A stretch of DNA of 64,000 nt from Muribaculaceae bacterium (GCA_014867205.1 WGUO01000014.1:26118-90117); one strand, 5' to 3'. Positions 43,808-52,940 are shown, numbered from the stretch's first letter. Notes: generated by a model from the letters alone, not told the origin. Translations and numbers: made by a program.

Positions 43808-44051
43808 ATATGGATATCACCCCTGATATAATCTTGCGGTAAAGGCTAATGCCATTCTATATAAAATGCATGTTATATAATGAACGGTGAGTAAGATGTT
43901 GCGTATTGATTATTCACGATAAGACAAGAAGGCCCTTGTATTGGGATGACAGAGGGCCAACGGTATCCAACAAACCGGGATTCATGACGTTTTAATGTCA
44001 GAGGAAGTCCCGGCAAACCATAGGCCACACAATCTACAGCACGGCCTACAG
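43808..44051. other. Intergenic region upstream of the HMA gene, largely unexplained
   Basis: Together with the promoter region this gap is about 450 bp. I see AT-rich sequence to about 43920 and then a GC-richer part with no ORF, tRNA or clear hairpin that I can support. Confidence 0.4.
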
Positions 44052-44093
44052 ATTCCGGTGATTTTGTCAAATCGCCGGAATTTGCTATTTTTG
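44052..44093 (+). promoter_or_regulatory. Promoter of the HMA gene with a 13-bp dyad over the -33 element
   Basis: TTTG (44063-44066), 19-bp spacer, TATTTTTG (44086-44093). The inverted repeat ATTCCGGTGATTT / AAATCGCCGGAAT (44052-44064 / 44069-44081, one G.U) is centred on the -33 element and looks like an operator. Confidence 0.65.
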
Positions 44094-44210
44094 CATGTAG
44101 ACTCTCTCCTAATACTCGCTTAAGCAGGCCCTCTCAACAAGTCTAACGAGGGACTCTCCAATTAGCAAGTTATATAGCATGCCTTTGGGCTGGATGAAAA
44201 CATAAAGGAT

Positions 44211-44435
44211 ATGAAATTCAAGACTAACGCAAAGTGCGGCGGATGCCAGGCCGCCATAATGAAGGCCGTTCAGGAGAAATTCCCGAACGCGGAGTGGAGC
44301 ATGGAACTCGAGAGCGCCGATAAGGTGCTTGAGGCTCACGGCATCCCCGAGGATGCGGAGACCGCGGCCCAGATCGAGAAGACTATCGCCGAGACCGGCT
44401 TCAAGGGCACCTGGCTTCCGCAGACCGGCTATTGA
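44211..44435 (+). CDS. Small HMA-domain protein, metal-chaperone-like
   Basis: A 74-aa heavy-metal-associated domain: MKFKTNAKCGGCQAAIMKAV with the CxxC metal motif (C9, C12), followed by the ferredoxin-like fold pattern FPNAEWSMELESADKVLEAHG and an EKTIAETGFKG helix-strand. Such proteins carry Cu(I) or related ions, or are HMA-fold sensors without metal. The leader from the promoter is about 110 nt. It lies 22 bp before tcdA, so they may be cotranscribed. A link to the copA gene about 12 kb away is possible but not shown by sequence. Confidence 0.7.
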   Translation: MKFKTNAKCGGCQAAIMKAVQEKFPNAEWSMELESADKVLEAHGIPEDAETAAQIEKTIAETGFKGTWLPQTGY

Positions 44436-44457
44436 GCCGAACCCTGACCATCCGCGT

Positions 44458-45183
44458 ATGGCTGAAGAGAAATGGAATGACCGGACCGAGTTGCTGATCG
44501 GCCCGGAGGGTGTGGCACGCCTTGCGGCGGCCCGTGTCTTCGTAGCCGGTGTCGGAGGCGTGGGCGGTTATGCCGCCGAGATGCTGGCCCGCAGCGGCAT
44601 CGGCCATCTGACGCTCGTTGACGCCGACGCTGTAGCCGTGTCAAACCTCAACCGCCAGCTTATCGCCACCATCCCCGACATCGGCCTGCCGAAAGTCAAA
44701 CTGTTCGAGAAGCGTTTCCGCGACATTAACCCCGCAATCGACGTACTGGCGATCCGCGAATTCATCACCCCCGACAATATCGGGGCTATGCTCGACGCGG
44801 GCCAATACGACTTCGTGGTTGACGCTATCGACACCGTAGCGCCTAAGGTCGCGCTGATCGTCCACTGCCTCACCCACCGGATTCCAGTGATATCGTCGAT
44901 GGGCGCCGGTGGCCGCCTCGATCCCACCCTAATCGGCTACCATGACCTGTGGGAGACTCGCGAGGATGGCCTGGCGCGCGCCGTGAGGCAACGCCTCAAG
45001 AAGGCAGGGCTGCGCCGCCCGCTGCGCGTCGTGGCAAGCACCGAGGCGCCACGCGCCGCAGCCGTCATCGAGCTCGACGAACGTAACAAACGTAGTTCTT
45101 ACGGAACCTTGGCCACAATACCCTCTATCTTCGGCATACTTCTCGCCTCGCATGTAATCAACCGCCTAACTACCGAGAAATGA
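44458..45183 (+). CDS. tcdA: tRNA threonylcarbamoyladenosine dehydratase
   Basis: A 241-aa ThiF/E1-like protein. ATP-binding GVGGVGG at residues 31-37, DADAVAVSNLNRQL, the adenylation Asp region FVVDAIDTVAPKVALI, and SSMGAGGRLDPT identify the TcdA/CsdL branch, which cyclises t6A to ct6A in tRNAs reading ANN codons. The open frame begins at 44329, inside the HMA gene, but the ATG at 44458 gives the family N-terminus. The stop overlaps the lolD start by 4 bp, so the two are coupled. Confidence 0.9.
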   Translation: MAEEKWNDRTELLIGPEGVARLAAARVFVAGVGGVGGYAAEMLARSGIGHLTLVDADAVAVSNLNRQLIATIPDIGLPKVKLFEKRFRDINPAIDVLAIREFITPDNIGAMLDAGQYDFVVDAIDTVAPKVALIVHCLTHRIPVISSMGAGGRLDPTLIGYHDLWETREDGLARAVRQRLKKAGLRRPLRVVASTEAPRAAAVIELDERNKRSSYGTLATIPSIFGILLASHVINRLTTEK

Positions 45184-45845
45184 TCCAACTCCGCAATATA
45201 AACAAATCATACGGCAATCTGCATGTGCTCAATGACGTGTCGCTCGACATCGGCTCTAACGAGATAATCACGATAGTCGGCCCGAGCGGCGCCGGCAAGA
45301 CCACCCTGCTCCAGATTGCAGGCTCGCTCGACCGCCCGGACAGCGGCAGCGTAGTCTATGACGGACAGGAACTCACCGCGCTCAACGACCGACTGCTGTC
45401 GGAATTCCGCAACCGCAATATCGGTTTCGTGTTCCAGTTCCACCAGTTGCTCCCCGAGTTCACCGCCGCCGAGAATGCCGCCATCCCGGCCATGATAGCC
45501 GGGACACCCAAGAAGAAGGCCATCGAGCAGGCGTCGGAACTGCTCGCAATGCTCGGTCTCGGCGAGAGGCTGCGCCATAAGCCGGCGGAGATGTCGGGCG
45601 GAGAGAGACAGCGCACGGCAATAGCCCGCGCGCTGATAAACAAGCCGCAGGTTGTGTTCGCCGACGAACCGACCGGTAGCCTCGACTCACGCAACCGCGA
45701 CGAGATACGCGCCCTTATCGCCGACCTGCGCCACACCCTCGGACAGACCTTCGTCATCGTGACCCACGACCCGACCATCAGCGAGATTGCCGACCGCGTC
45801 GTCAACATGGCCGACGGCCGCATCGTCACCCCTCTTTCGAGATGA
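45180..45845 (+). CDS. lolD: Lipoprotein-releasing ABC transporter ATPase LolD
   Basis: A 221-aa ABC ATPase. Walker A GPSGAGKTT at residues 34-42, signature MSGGERQR from 138, Walker B VVFADEPTGSLD, and D/H-loop TLGQTFVIVTHDP. Its short length and the GSLDRPDSGSV region match LolD, the ATPase of the LolCDE complex that releases outer-membrane lipoproteins from the inner membrane. The permease LolC/E is not adjacent. The MacB/FtsE ATPase type is an alternative. It overlaps tcdA by 4 bp. Confidence 0.85.
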   Translation: MIQLRNINKSYGNLHVLNDVSLDIGSNEIITIVGPSGAGKTTLLQIAGSLDRPDSGSVVYDGQELTALNDRLLSEFRNRNIGFVFQFHQLLPEFTAAENAAIPAMIAGTPKKKAIEQASELLAMLGLGERLRHKPAEMSGGERQRTAIARALINKPQVVFADEPTGSLDSRNRDEIRALIADLRHTLGQTFVIVTHDPTISEIADRVVNMADGRIVTPLSR

Positions 45846-45867
45846 GGCCCAGTTTGTCGGCCAAATA

Positions 45868-45899
45868 TTTGCCTGTGTCGCGGATTTTGCCTATATTAG
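45868..45899 (+). promoter_or_regulatory. Candidate promoter of the DUF3467 gene
   Basis: TTTG (45868-45871), 20-bp spacer, TATATTAG (45892-45899; imperfect). Confidence 0.4.
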
Positions 45900-45982
45900 C
45901 ACTCCAAAACCGAAAACGTGGCTTGCCGCGTATTGATTTTCTTAAAATAAATATAGTCAAAACCCTAAAAACTCACATCAAA

Positions 45983-46288
45983 ATGGCAAATCCTGAGAAC
46001 AATCAGAACCAGAACCAGAACCAGAACCAGCTTCAGATCCAGCTCCGTCCCGAACTCGCCGACGGCAAATATACAAACCTCGCAATGATCGGCCACAGCG
46101 GCAGCGAGTTCCTCATCGACTTCATCTTCGCCGCCCCGGGCATGCCCCAGGCTCCCGTGGTAAGCCGTGTGATCATGAGTCCCGAGAACGCCAAGAAGCT
46201 TCTCTTCGCCCTCACCGACAACGTGAAGAAGTACGAGGCTCAGTTTGGCGAGATCGCTCCCCGCGCCGGCAAGATCGGCAACAACTGA
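45983..46288 (+). CDS. DUF3467 protein
   Basis: A 101-aa protein with an unusual N-terminal NQNQNQNQNQ run (residues 6-15), followed by the DUF3467 core ELADGKYTNLAMIGHSGSEFLIDFIF and VVSRVIMSPENAKKLLFALTDNVKKYE. The family is small, conserved in Bacteroidetes and some archaea, and of unknown function. The open frame extends upstream to 45842, but the ATG at 45983 gives the family-like start. It lies 15 bp before cysS and has a weak own promoter. Confidence 0.85.
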   Translation: MANPENNQNQNQNQNQLQIQLRPELADGKYTNLAMIGHSGSEFLIDFIFAAPGMPQAPVVSRVIMSPENAKKLLFALTDNVKKYEAQFGEIAPRAGKIGNN

Positions 46289-46303
46289 TCATCCTGAATC
46301 CCG

Positions 46304-47779
46304 ATGAAAGACAATTCACTGACACTCTATAACACGCTGACCCGCACCAAGCAGCCGTTCCGGCCAGTTGAGGCGGGTCACGTCGGCATGTATGTCTGCG
46401 GCCCGACCGTCTACGGAGACGCCCATATCGGCCATGCGCGGCCTGCCATCACGTTCGACGTGTTGTTCCGCTACCTGACATGGCTGGGCTACAAGGTGCG
46501 CTACGTGCGCAACATAACCGATGTCGGCCATCTCGAGCATGACGCCGACGAGGGCGAGGATAAGATCGCCAAGAAGGCCCGCCTCGAGCAGCTGGAGCCG
46601 ATGGAGGTCGTGCAGCACTACCTGAACCGCTACCATCACGACATGGAGGCGCTCAACGTGCTGCCACCATCGATCGAGCCACATGCCTCCGGCCATATCA
46701 TCGAGCAGATCGAGTATATCAAGAAGATTCTCGAGTCGGGATACGCCTACGAAAGCTGCGGCTCGGTCTACTTCGACGTGACCAAGTATAACGCAGACCA
46801 CAACTACGGCAAACTCTCCGGGCGCAACATCGACGATCTGCTCAATACCACCCGCGAGCTCGACGGGCAGCATGAGAAGCACAATCCGCTCGACTTCGCG
46901 CTCTGGAAGAAGGCCGCCCCCGAGCATATCATGCACTGGCCCTCGCCATGGAGCGAGGGTTTCCCAGGCTGGCACCTGGAGTGCTCGACAATGGGCCGCA
47001 AGTATCTGGGCGACGTGTTCGACATCCACGGCGGCGGCATGGACCTCATGTTCCCCCACCATGAATGCGAGATCGCGCAGAGCGTGGCAGCACAGGGCCA
47101 CGACGCTGTGCGCTTCTGGATGCACAACAACATGATAACCATCGACGGCAAGAAGATGGGCAAGAGTTATGGCAACTTCATCACGCTCGAGCAGTTCTTC
47201 AGCGGCGACCATCCGAAACTCGCGCAGCCCTACCCGCCCATGGTCATCAGGTTCTTTATCTTACAGGCACAGTACCGCAGCACGGTCGACTTCTCGAACG
47301 ACGCCCTGCAGGCAGCCGAGAAGGCGCTTCAGAAGATGCAGGACGCATATGCGCGCCTGCAGAACCTCAAGCCGGCAGAGAAATCGACCATCGAGGTACC
47401 CGACTTCATGAGACTCTGCCAGGAGGCACTCGACGACGACCTCAACACGCCGATGGTGATCGCGCACCTCTTCGAGGCCGCGAAGATCATCAACTCCGCG
47501 ACCGACGGCAACGCCACACTTTCGCAGGCCGACATCGACAGGCTCAAGGAGACGTTCGACACCATGCTGGGACAGATTCTCGGCATACGCCTCGGCAATG
47601 CAGATACAGGCGCCGACCTCACCCCCTACGAGGGCGCAGTCGACCTGCTGATGGAAATTCGCGCAAACGCCAAGCAGAACAAGGACTGGTCGACCTCCGA
47701 CCTTATCCGCGACAAACTTGCAGCCCTCGGCTTTAACGTCAAGGACACCAAGCAGGGCGTGGAGTGGTCACTCAAGTAA
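46304..47779 (+). CDS. cysS: Cysteinyl-tRNA synthetase
   Basis: A 491-aa class I aminoacyl-tRNA synthetase that charges tRNA-Cys. The HIGH motif is at residues 41-44 (GDAHIGHARP), the KMSKS motif is KMGKS at 284-288, and the zinc-site CysS block WHLECSTMG is present, with a DALR-like helical C-terminus to the end. KMGKS is a common variant of the loop. It follows the DUF3467 gene closely and is closed by a bidirectional terminator shared with ispG. Confidence 0.97.
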   Translation: MKDNSLTLYNTLTRTKQPFRPVEAGHVGMYVCGPTVYGDAHIGHARPAITFDVLFRYLTWLGYKVRYVRNITDVGHLEHDADEGEDKIAKKARLEQLEPMEVVQHYLNRYHHDMEALNVLPPSIEPHASGHIIEQIEYIKKILESGYAYESCGSVYFDVTKYNADHNYGKLSGRNIDDLLNTTRELDGQHEKHNPLDFALWKKAAPEHIMHWPSPWSEGFPGWHLECSTMGRKYLGDVFDIHGGGMDLMFPHHECEIAQSVAAQGHDAVRFWMHNNMITIDGKKMGKSYGNFITLEQFFSGDHPKLAQPYPPMVIRFFILQAQYRSTVDFSNDALQAAEKALQKMQDAYARLQNLKPAEKSTIEVPDFMRLCQEALDDDLNTPMVIAHLFEAAKIINSATDGNATLSQADIDRLKETFDTMLGQILGIRLGNADTGADLTPYEGAVDLLMEIRANAKQNKDWSTSDLIRDKLAALGFNVKDTKQGVEWSLK

Positions 47780-47805
47780 GCCACACCCATAAGTCCAATC
47801 ACAAC

Positions 47806-47838
47806 AAAGGCCGCATGTTTCACTGACATGCGGCCTTT
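47806..47838. terminator. Bidirectional terminator between cysS and ispG
   Basis: Perfect 13-bp stem AAAGGCCGCATGT / ACATGCGGCCTTT with a 7-nt loop. Confidence 0.9.
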
Positions 47839-47857
47839 ACTATGTTATTATGTCTCT

Positions 47858-49381
47858 TTATAACCCTCTGTCGGCGCGGATCAGGTCAAGGAGCGCCGGA
47901 AGTGCCTCGGCAGCAGGAATATTCTTGGTGACAAGTTCCTTACCACGGTATATGCTGACGCGGCCCGGACCGGCTCCGACATAGCCATAGTCGGCGTCGG
48001 CCATCTCGCCGGGACCATTCACGATGCACCCCATCACGCCTATCTTCAGTCCGCTGATGCCCAAGGCAGATACCGCCTCCTTGACATCCTGCAGGGTGCT
48101 CTGCAGGTCAAACAGAGTGCGGCCGCAACTCGGACAGGCGATAAACTCCGTCTTGTAGAAGCGCAGGCGCGCGGCCTGCATTATGTCGAGCGCAAGGCGG
48201 TCAAGTTCCTCCTGTGAGAAATGCGGGTCAACGACACGTATCTCACTGCCGTAACCCGACATCAGCAATGCGCCGAAATCGGCTCCGGCACGCACTCGCA
48301 ACTCGTCAAGCGTCTCGCAGGTGTAATGTATCTCCATCAGCACCGGATTCTTGCCCCCTCCGGCCACAAAGCGGTCAATCTCGGCGGCAAGCCTTCCTAT
48401 CTCACGAGAGTCATCAATCGAGAACTCACGCATAGGCAGACCGGAGTCGGCGTAGTCACGCGACTTTCCGGGCAATACCTCCGCAGGCGCATCGACATGC
48501 GGAGCCGATGCACGGCGTGCCACGTGCTCCCGGAGCAGCATGGCCACAGGGATCTCGTTCTCGGGCGGCTCGCTGAGCGAGACGCGTATCGTGTCTCCGA
48601 GTCCCTCGTGCAGGAGCGCACCGATGCCGACAGCACTCTTGATACGGCCATCCTCGGCGTCTCCGGCCTCGGTGACTCCGAGATGCAGCGGGAAGTCCAT
48701 CCCCTCACTCCCCATCTCTGAGGCAAGCAGACGAACAGTCTCGACCATGACCACTGTGTTCGAGGCCTTTATGGAGATCACTATGTCGTTGAATCCGACC
48801 TCGCGCGCTATGCGAAGGTATTCCATCACCGACTCGACCATGCCGGCCGGCGTGTCGCCGTATCGGCTCATGATGCGGTCGGATAGCGAGCCGTGGTTTA
48901 CGCCGAGGCGCACTGCTGTGCCATGCTCGCGGCAGAGCTCGAGGAAAGGCACAAGGCTGCGCCGTATGCGGTCAATCTCTGCCGCATATTCCTCATCGGT
49001 GTACTCCAGTTTACGGAACGTGCGCGCGGCATCGACGAAATTGCCGGGATTTATGCGCACCTTGTCGGCTGTCACAGCCGCCTCGAAGGCGGCCTTGGGG
49101 TTGAAATGCACGTCAGCCGAAAGGGGCACATCACATCCCATGGCTCGCATAGCCTCACGGATGGGGATAAGGTTTGCCGCCTCACGCACTCCCTGGGTGG
49201 TGAGACGCACGAGTTCGCCGCCGGCGTCAGCTATCGCCTTGGCCTGACGTGCCGACCCATCGGTGTCGAGGGTCGAGGTGTTGGTCATTGACTGGATGAG
49301 AACCGGATTCTCGCCGCCTATCACGGCCCGGCCCATCCTTACCGCCCGCGACGGGCGCCTCCTGTAGTTGTATGCGAACAT
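47858..49381 (-). CDS. ispG: 4-hydroxy-3-methylbut-2-enyl diphosphate synthase (flavodoxin type)
   Basis: A 507-aa enzyme of the non-mevalonate isoprenoid pathway that converts MEcPP to HMBPP. The TIM-barrel start has GGENPVLIQSMTNTSTLDTDGS, and the C-terminal 4Fe-4S region has the cysteines of FIACPSCGRTLFDLQ and VMGCIVNGPGEM. The length is well above the two-domain enzyme (about 370 aa) and below the longest plant/Bacteroidetes three-domain forms, because a middle insertion (about residues 270-390) is present but short. It is the last gene of an apparent rluA-PAP2-ispG transcript. Confidence 0.93.
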   Translation of the reverse strand: MFAYNYRRRPSRAVRMGRAVIGGENPVLIQSMTNTSTLDTDGSARQAKAIADAGGELVRLTTQGVREAANLIPIREAMRAMGCDVPLSADVHFNPKAAFEAAVTADKVRINPGNFVDAARTFRKLEYTDEEYAAEIDRIRRSLVPFLELCREHGTAVRLGVNHGSLSDRIMSRYGDTPAGMVESVMEYLRIAREVGFNDIVISIKASNTVVMVETVRLLASEMGSEGMDFPLHLGVTEAGDAEDGRIKSAVGIGALLHEGLGDTIRVSLSEPPENEIPVAMLLREHVARRASAPHVDAPAEVLPGKSRDYADSGLPMREFSIDDSREIGRLAAEIDRFVAGGGKNPVLMEIHYTCETLDELRVRAGADFGALLMSGYGSEIRVVDPHFSQEELDRLALDIMQAARLRFYKTEFIACPSCGRTLFDLQSTLQDVKEAVSALGISGLKIGVMGCIVNGPGEMADADYGYVGAGPGRVSIYRGKELVTKNIPAAEALPALLDLIRADRGL

Positions 49382-49400
49382 ATCTGCTAATAAGAAAGGT

Positions 49401-50204
49401 CTAACTCAGCATCATCATGAAGAAGACAGCCGCGAACCCGACAGCATATCCGGCCAATACCTGCGCCAGCGTATGGCGGCCAAGCCATATGCGCGCAGCG
49501 CCGAGCAGGCCGGCGAGTCCCACGGATATCAGCAGCCACGTCTGGGTGGCCGGGGCGGCATATTCGCCGAGCATCATGTGTATCAGCAGCGCGACTATGC
49601 CGGCGATACCGGCGGCATGGACAGAGATCTTCCACCATCTGTTGATCACGACCTCGACTATGCCGGCGAGCGCTCCACCCAAAAAGAACATCGTAAGCCA
49701 CTCGGGGGCATGCTTGTAGGCCATGAAGAGCGCCGTACCCGTCAGGCAGAGTATGCATATCACATAGGGCAGGAAACGCTCTTTCTGCTCGTTGAGGCCT
49801 ACATCCCTGACGAAGCCGAGTTTCTTCAGCAGCAGCACGAGCAGTGCCGGTATGGCGACGTTAAAGGCCGCAACTATAGCAGTGAATGCGAGTCGTGTGC
49901 CGAAACCGGTGAACGATAGTATCGAGAGTCCGAACGCAAGCATCACGCCATAGACGGGCATGAGCAGCGGCACGAGCACCCACGACAGAATGTGGCTTGC
50001 CGAGGTTATGGCCTCCTCAACCTCAGATGGCGGCAGATCCGGCTCACGTGTCTCCCTTTCGATTTCGGCCGCAGGTTCGGAAGCATCAGGCTCGGCAACA
50101 GGAGGCTCCGGCTCCTCCACGCGACGTGCCGACTCGGCAGAGGGCATCTCCGGATCATCGTCGAGCGGCGATTTGGGATAATATGATGATGTGTCTATTT
50201 TCAT
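49401..50204 (-). CDS. PAP2-superfamily membrane phosphatase-like protein
   Basis: A 267-aa protein with an acidic, proline-rich cytoplasmic tail (residues 1-60) and about six transmembrane helices. PAP2 traces are visible: QKERFLPYVICILC in the first motif region, WWKISVHAAGIAGIVALL, and RIWLGRHTLAQVLAGYAVG in the last motif position with His. Family members dephosphorylate lipid phosphates such as undecaprenyl pyrophosphate. It sits just upstream of ispG (19-bp gap), which makes the polyprenyl precursor, so lipid-carrier recycling is a fitting but unproven role. Confidence 0.7.
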   Translation of the reverse strand: MKIDTSSYYPKSPLDDDPEMPSAESARRVEEPEPPVAEPDASEPAAEIERETREPDLPPSEVEEAITSASHILSWVLVPLLMPVYGVMLAFGLSILSFTGFGTRLAFTAIVAAFNVAIPALLVLLLKKLGFVRDVGLNEQKERFLPYVICILCLTGTALFMAYKHAPEWLTMFFLGGALAGIVEVVINRWWKISVHAAGIAGIVALLIHMMLGEYAAPATQTWLLISVGLAGLLGAARIWLGRHTLAQVLAGYAVGFAAVFFMMMLS

Positions 50205-50254
50205 CTTCGTTATGTTTTACAGCGCCATATGGTGCTGAATGTCTTTCCACAGCA

Positions 50255-51190
50255 CTATTTCTTGCGCCCGCGAATCACGCCGGTGAACTCCCTGGGCACA
50301 GGCGACTGGAAATTCATGTCTTTCTTAGTGACGGGATGGGCGAACCGCAGGGTCTGCGCGTGCAGTGCAAGCCGGTTTATCGGACTTGTCTGCGCGCCAT
50401 ATTTACGGTCACCTGCTATAGGATGCCCCATGTCGGCGGCATGCACGCGTATCTGGTTCTTTCGGCCGGTGTCAAGAGAGAAATGGGCAAGCGTATAGCC
50501 GTTGCCGCGCCCCATCACCTCGTAATGCGTCACGGCGAGCCTCCCCTCGCCCGGCGCGTCGGTCGAGTAGACAACAAACTGCGAGTTCTCCGCCAGCCGG
50601 CTCTTGACATAACCCTTGTCCTGCTCGAGATATCCCTCAAGCACCGCCACATAGAGCCGCTCGAGTATGATGTTGTTCCAGTTGTGGCGCAACACTTCAT
50701 TCGCCCGCTCGCTCTTGGCGAACATCATCAGCCCGGTGGTGTGGCGGTCAAGACGGTGCACTACCCAGAGCTTGTTGCGCGGATCAACGTTCTTGACATA
50801 TTCGCGCATGATGTCATAAGCGTTCTCCTCGCGCTTGTGGCTGTTGGTGCCCACCGACAGGAGTCCGTAGCCCTTGTTGATGACCAGCACGTCATCGTCC
50901 TCATAGATTATCTGGATGCGGGGATGGTGAAACACCGGGAAGGGACGCGTCAGGTTGAGCGCGACCTCCTCGCTCGGAGCCACGGGGGCGTCAAATGCGG
51001 TCATTACGACGCCACCGACCATCAGGTGCCCGTAGCGCAGCCATTTCTTGATATCGTTGCGCTTGGCATCGGGCATCATCTGCGTCACGAACGACATGAG
51101 CGGCTGAATCTCGTCGCCCTTGTTGACAAACCGCAGCACGCGGTCCTCTCTATACGGAAATCTTTTCTTCTCGTTTGGGTTCATATGCAT
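50255..51190 (-). CDS. RluA-family pseudouridine synthase
   Basis: 311 aa from the ATG at 51190. The open frame reaches 51238, but the -7 box CAAAGTTA (TAACTTTG on the minus strand) lies at 51236-51243, so the earlier start is excluded. An S4-like N-terminal domain (MPDAKRNDIKKWLRYGHLMV) is followed by a catalytic domain with the motif VVHRLDRHTTGLMMF, containing the essential Asp of HRLD, and TGRKNQIRVHAADMGHPI. It would isomerise uridines in rRNA or tRNA; the target is not readable. A second ATG at 51184 is also possible. Confidence 0.87.
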   Translation of the reverse strand: MHMNPNEKKRFPYREDRVLRFVNKGDEIQPLMSFVTQMMPDAKRNDIKKWLRYGHLMVGGVVMTAFDAPVAPSEEVALNLTRPFPVFHHPRIQIIYEDDDVLVINKGYGLLSVGTNSHKREENAYDIMREYVKNVDPRNKLWVVHRLDRHTTGLMMFAKSERANEVLRHNWNNIILERLYVAVLEGYLEQDKGYVKSRLAENSQFVVYSTDAPGEGRLAVTHYEVMGRGNGYTLAHFSLDTGRKNQIRVHAADMGHPIAGDRKYGAQTSPINRLALHAQTLRFAHPVTKKDMNFQSPVPREFTGVIRGRKK

Positions 51191-51235
51191 ATTGAGGTCT
51201 TGAGGCTGTGTCGGGCCTGCGCCTGAAATATTATG

Positions 51236-51243
51236 CAAAGTTA
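51236..51243 (-). promoter_or_regulatory. Promoter of the rluA-PAP2-ispG group, TAACTTTG
   Basis: Minus-strand -7 box 45 bp before the chosen ATG. Confidence 0.65.
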
Positions 51244-51322
51244 ATAAGTAATTGCCAAATTAAGCCTCCCCGTCATGAAAAATTACATGATAACCGCCAA
51301 ACTTGCACACGATGTGCGCATT

Positions 51323-52054
51323 TCAGGAGCCGAACACTTCGGCGAGTACTGCGGGCGACCTCAGTCCTGAGAGGCCGGGGAAATGCAGCGAGTAGTAATG
51401 GAGCAGTCCCTGCAGCAGCCTGCGGCGCTGCACGGCATTGAGCCTGAAAAGAGGCGCAGTCCGCAGGCTCATCCGCGCCAGCAACGGAAGCACCGCGGCC
51501 TCGGACGGCGGCATGGAGTCGCGATGCCCGGGCGGGAATATGGTCATCGCGCCTCCCCGCATGTCAAACCAGGCGTCGCCTCTCCATTCTGACAGGTCCG
51601 GCCGTATCCCTGCCGGACCGAGAAAATCTATCAGGAAGGCAAGATGAAAGTTGGCCAGTCCGCGCCGCATGCCGTCCAGCCTCGACACCGACGCCACAAT
51701 AAAGTCCCAGAGATGGGGATCAGGAGCCGACTGCCGCAGATACGCGTTGAGGAACTCTGCCAGGAACATTCCTATCGCGCTCTTGACCGGGTTGAAGTAG
51801 AGGTCTTTCCAGAGCACCTCGCGGGTGAATTTACCTAAGAACTGGAGCTCGCGGGCGGGATTGAAATTCACATCTGCCGATATCACCGACAGCGGCATCA
51901 GCGACGCGTTGCGCAGTCGCGCCGTCTTGCCGTTGCCGGCCGACGACAGGAGCGCCACACGCCCCTGACCGCGCGTATAGAGCGTCACCACATTGTGCCG
52001 GTCGGAGTGCCTGACCACATCGGTCACTATGCCGAGTATCTTCTCTATTGCCAT
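51323..52054 (-). CDS. recO: DNA repair protein RecO
   Basis: A 243-aa RecO: the N-terminal OB-fold start IEKILGIVTDVVRHSDRHNVVTLYTRGQGRVALLS, then a helical domain with EFLNAYLRQ and LAFLIDFLG. RecO loads RecA onto SSB-coated gaps with RecR. The zinc-finger cysteines found in many RecO proteins are absent, as is usual in Bacteroidetes. The promoter TAAATTTG ends 4 bp before the ATG, implying a leaderless transcript. Confidence 0.9.
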   Translation of the reverse strand: MAIEKILGIVTDVVRHSDRHNVVTLYTRGQGRVALLSSAGNGKTARLRNASLMPLSVISADVNFNPARELQFLGKFTREVLWKDLYFNPVKSAIGMFLAEFLNAYLRQSAPDPHLWDFIVASVSRLDGMRRGLANFHLAFLIDFLGPAGIRPDLSEWRGDAWFDMRGGAMTIFPPGHRDSMPPSEAAVLPLLARMSLRTAPLFRLNAVQRRRLLQGLLHYYSLHFPGLSGLRSPAVLAEVFGS

Positions 52055-52058
52055 GCTG

Positions 52059-52066
52059 CAAATTTA
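52059..52066 (-). promoter_or_regulatory. Promoter of recO, TAAATTTG
   Basis: -7 box 4 bp from the ATG; essentially no leader. Confidence 0.65.
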
Positions 52067-52086
52067 CAAAAATTCCCGGAACCTAT

Positions 52087-52131
52087 AAAAAGCAACTCGC
52101 CAGTTCAAGAATCGACTTGAATTGACGAGTT
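52087..52131 (-). terminator. Intrinsic terminator of the rubrerythrin gene
   Basis: 16-bp stem with one wobble and one mismatch (52094-52109 / 52116-52131), followed on the minus strand by GCTTTTTA. Confidence 0.75.
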
Positions 52132-52192
52132 CCCTTATTTTCTCAGATCAGCCCGCTTCGGAAGATGTCAGCGCAGGATTCCATACATGGTC

Positions 52193-52780
52193 TCAGTAGT
52201 TTACTTCCTCTCTCTCGAAATGCTGATAAGGGTGCAGACATGCGGGGCACTTCTCAGGGGGTGTGGTGCCCTCGTAGATGTAACCGCATACGAGGCACTG
52301 CCACTTGATCGGTGTGTCGCTCTTCCATACAGTGCCATCCTCTATTCTCTTGGACATCTCCAGGAAACGGTCTCTGTGATGGCTCTCGACGGTGGCGATC
52401 GCACGGAACTGCTTTGCTATCTGGTCAAAGCCCTCCTCCTCGGCGACCCTGGCCGATTCAGTGTATTGCTCCACACCCTCGACCCTCTCTTCCTCGGCGG
52501 CAACCTTCAGGTTGTCGAGCGTGGTGCCGATCACACCTGCATCGACCGCGATCGGGTCTGTCTTGCAGCCCCCCTCGTTGAGGAATTTCAGGAATATCTT
52601 GGCGTGACGCAACTCATTGTCAGCAGTCTCATTCAGAATATTGGCATACTGGAAGTAACTTTCCTTCTGAGCCGCCTGTGCAAAGAATGTGTAACGGGTA
52701 TAGGCACATGACTCTGACACATATGCGTTTGCAAGATTTACCTGCGTCTTGGTGCCTACAAGACTTTTTTGTGTTGCCAT
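52193..52780 (-). CDS. rbr: Rubrerythrin
   Basis: A 195-aa peroxide-reducing protein. The ferritin-like diiron domain carries ESCAYTRYTFFAQAAQKE, ETADNELRHAKIF and VESHHRDRF, and the C-terminal rubredoxin domain has the pairs CLVCGYIYEG and CPACLHPY. It protects anaerobes against hydrogen peroxide. The open frame goes back to 52822, but the ATG at 52780 gives the family start. Upstream lies copy 3 of the short RNA unit, whose terminator stands 160 bp before the ATG; I could not find a second clear promoter between them, so expression may depend on readthrough. Confidence 0.94.
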   Translation of the reverse strand: MATQKSLVGTKTQVNLANAYVSESCAYTRYTFFAQAAQKESYFQYANILNETADNELRHAKIFLKFLNEGGCKTDPIAVDAGVIGTTLDNLKVAAEEERVEGVEQYTESARVAEEEGFDQIAKQFRAIATVESHHRDRFLEMSKRIEDGTVWKSDTPIKWQCLVCGYIYEGTTPPEKCPACLHPYQHFEREEVNY

Positions 52781-52940
52781 AATATTTGAATTTATATAAG
52801 GTTTACGATGCCGAGACCGCATGCGGGTCGAAACTCCTATCAGGGGACTACCGGCATGCGTCTCTTCACCATTCTAAACATTTTATGCCGCATTTTGTTC
52901 CGAAAGACCGGTTTATATCACATATCCCCTTAAGGATGAG

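Noticed and set aside
51274..51372. Short ORF starting MKNYMITAK
   Set aside because: No promoter or family resemblance, and it runs into the recO gene antisense.
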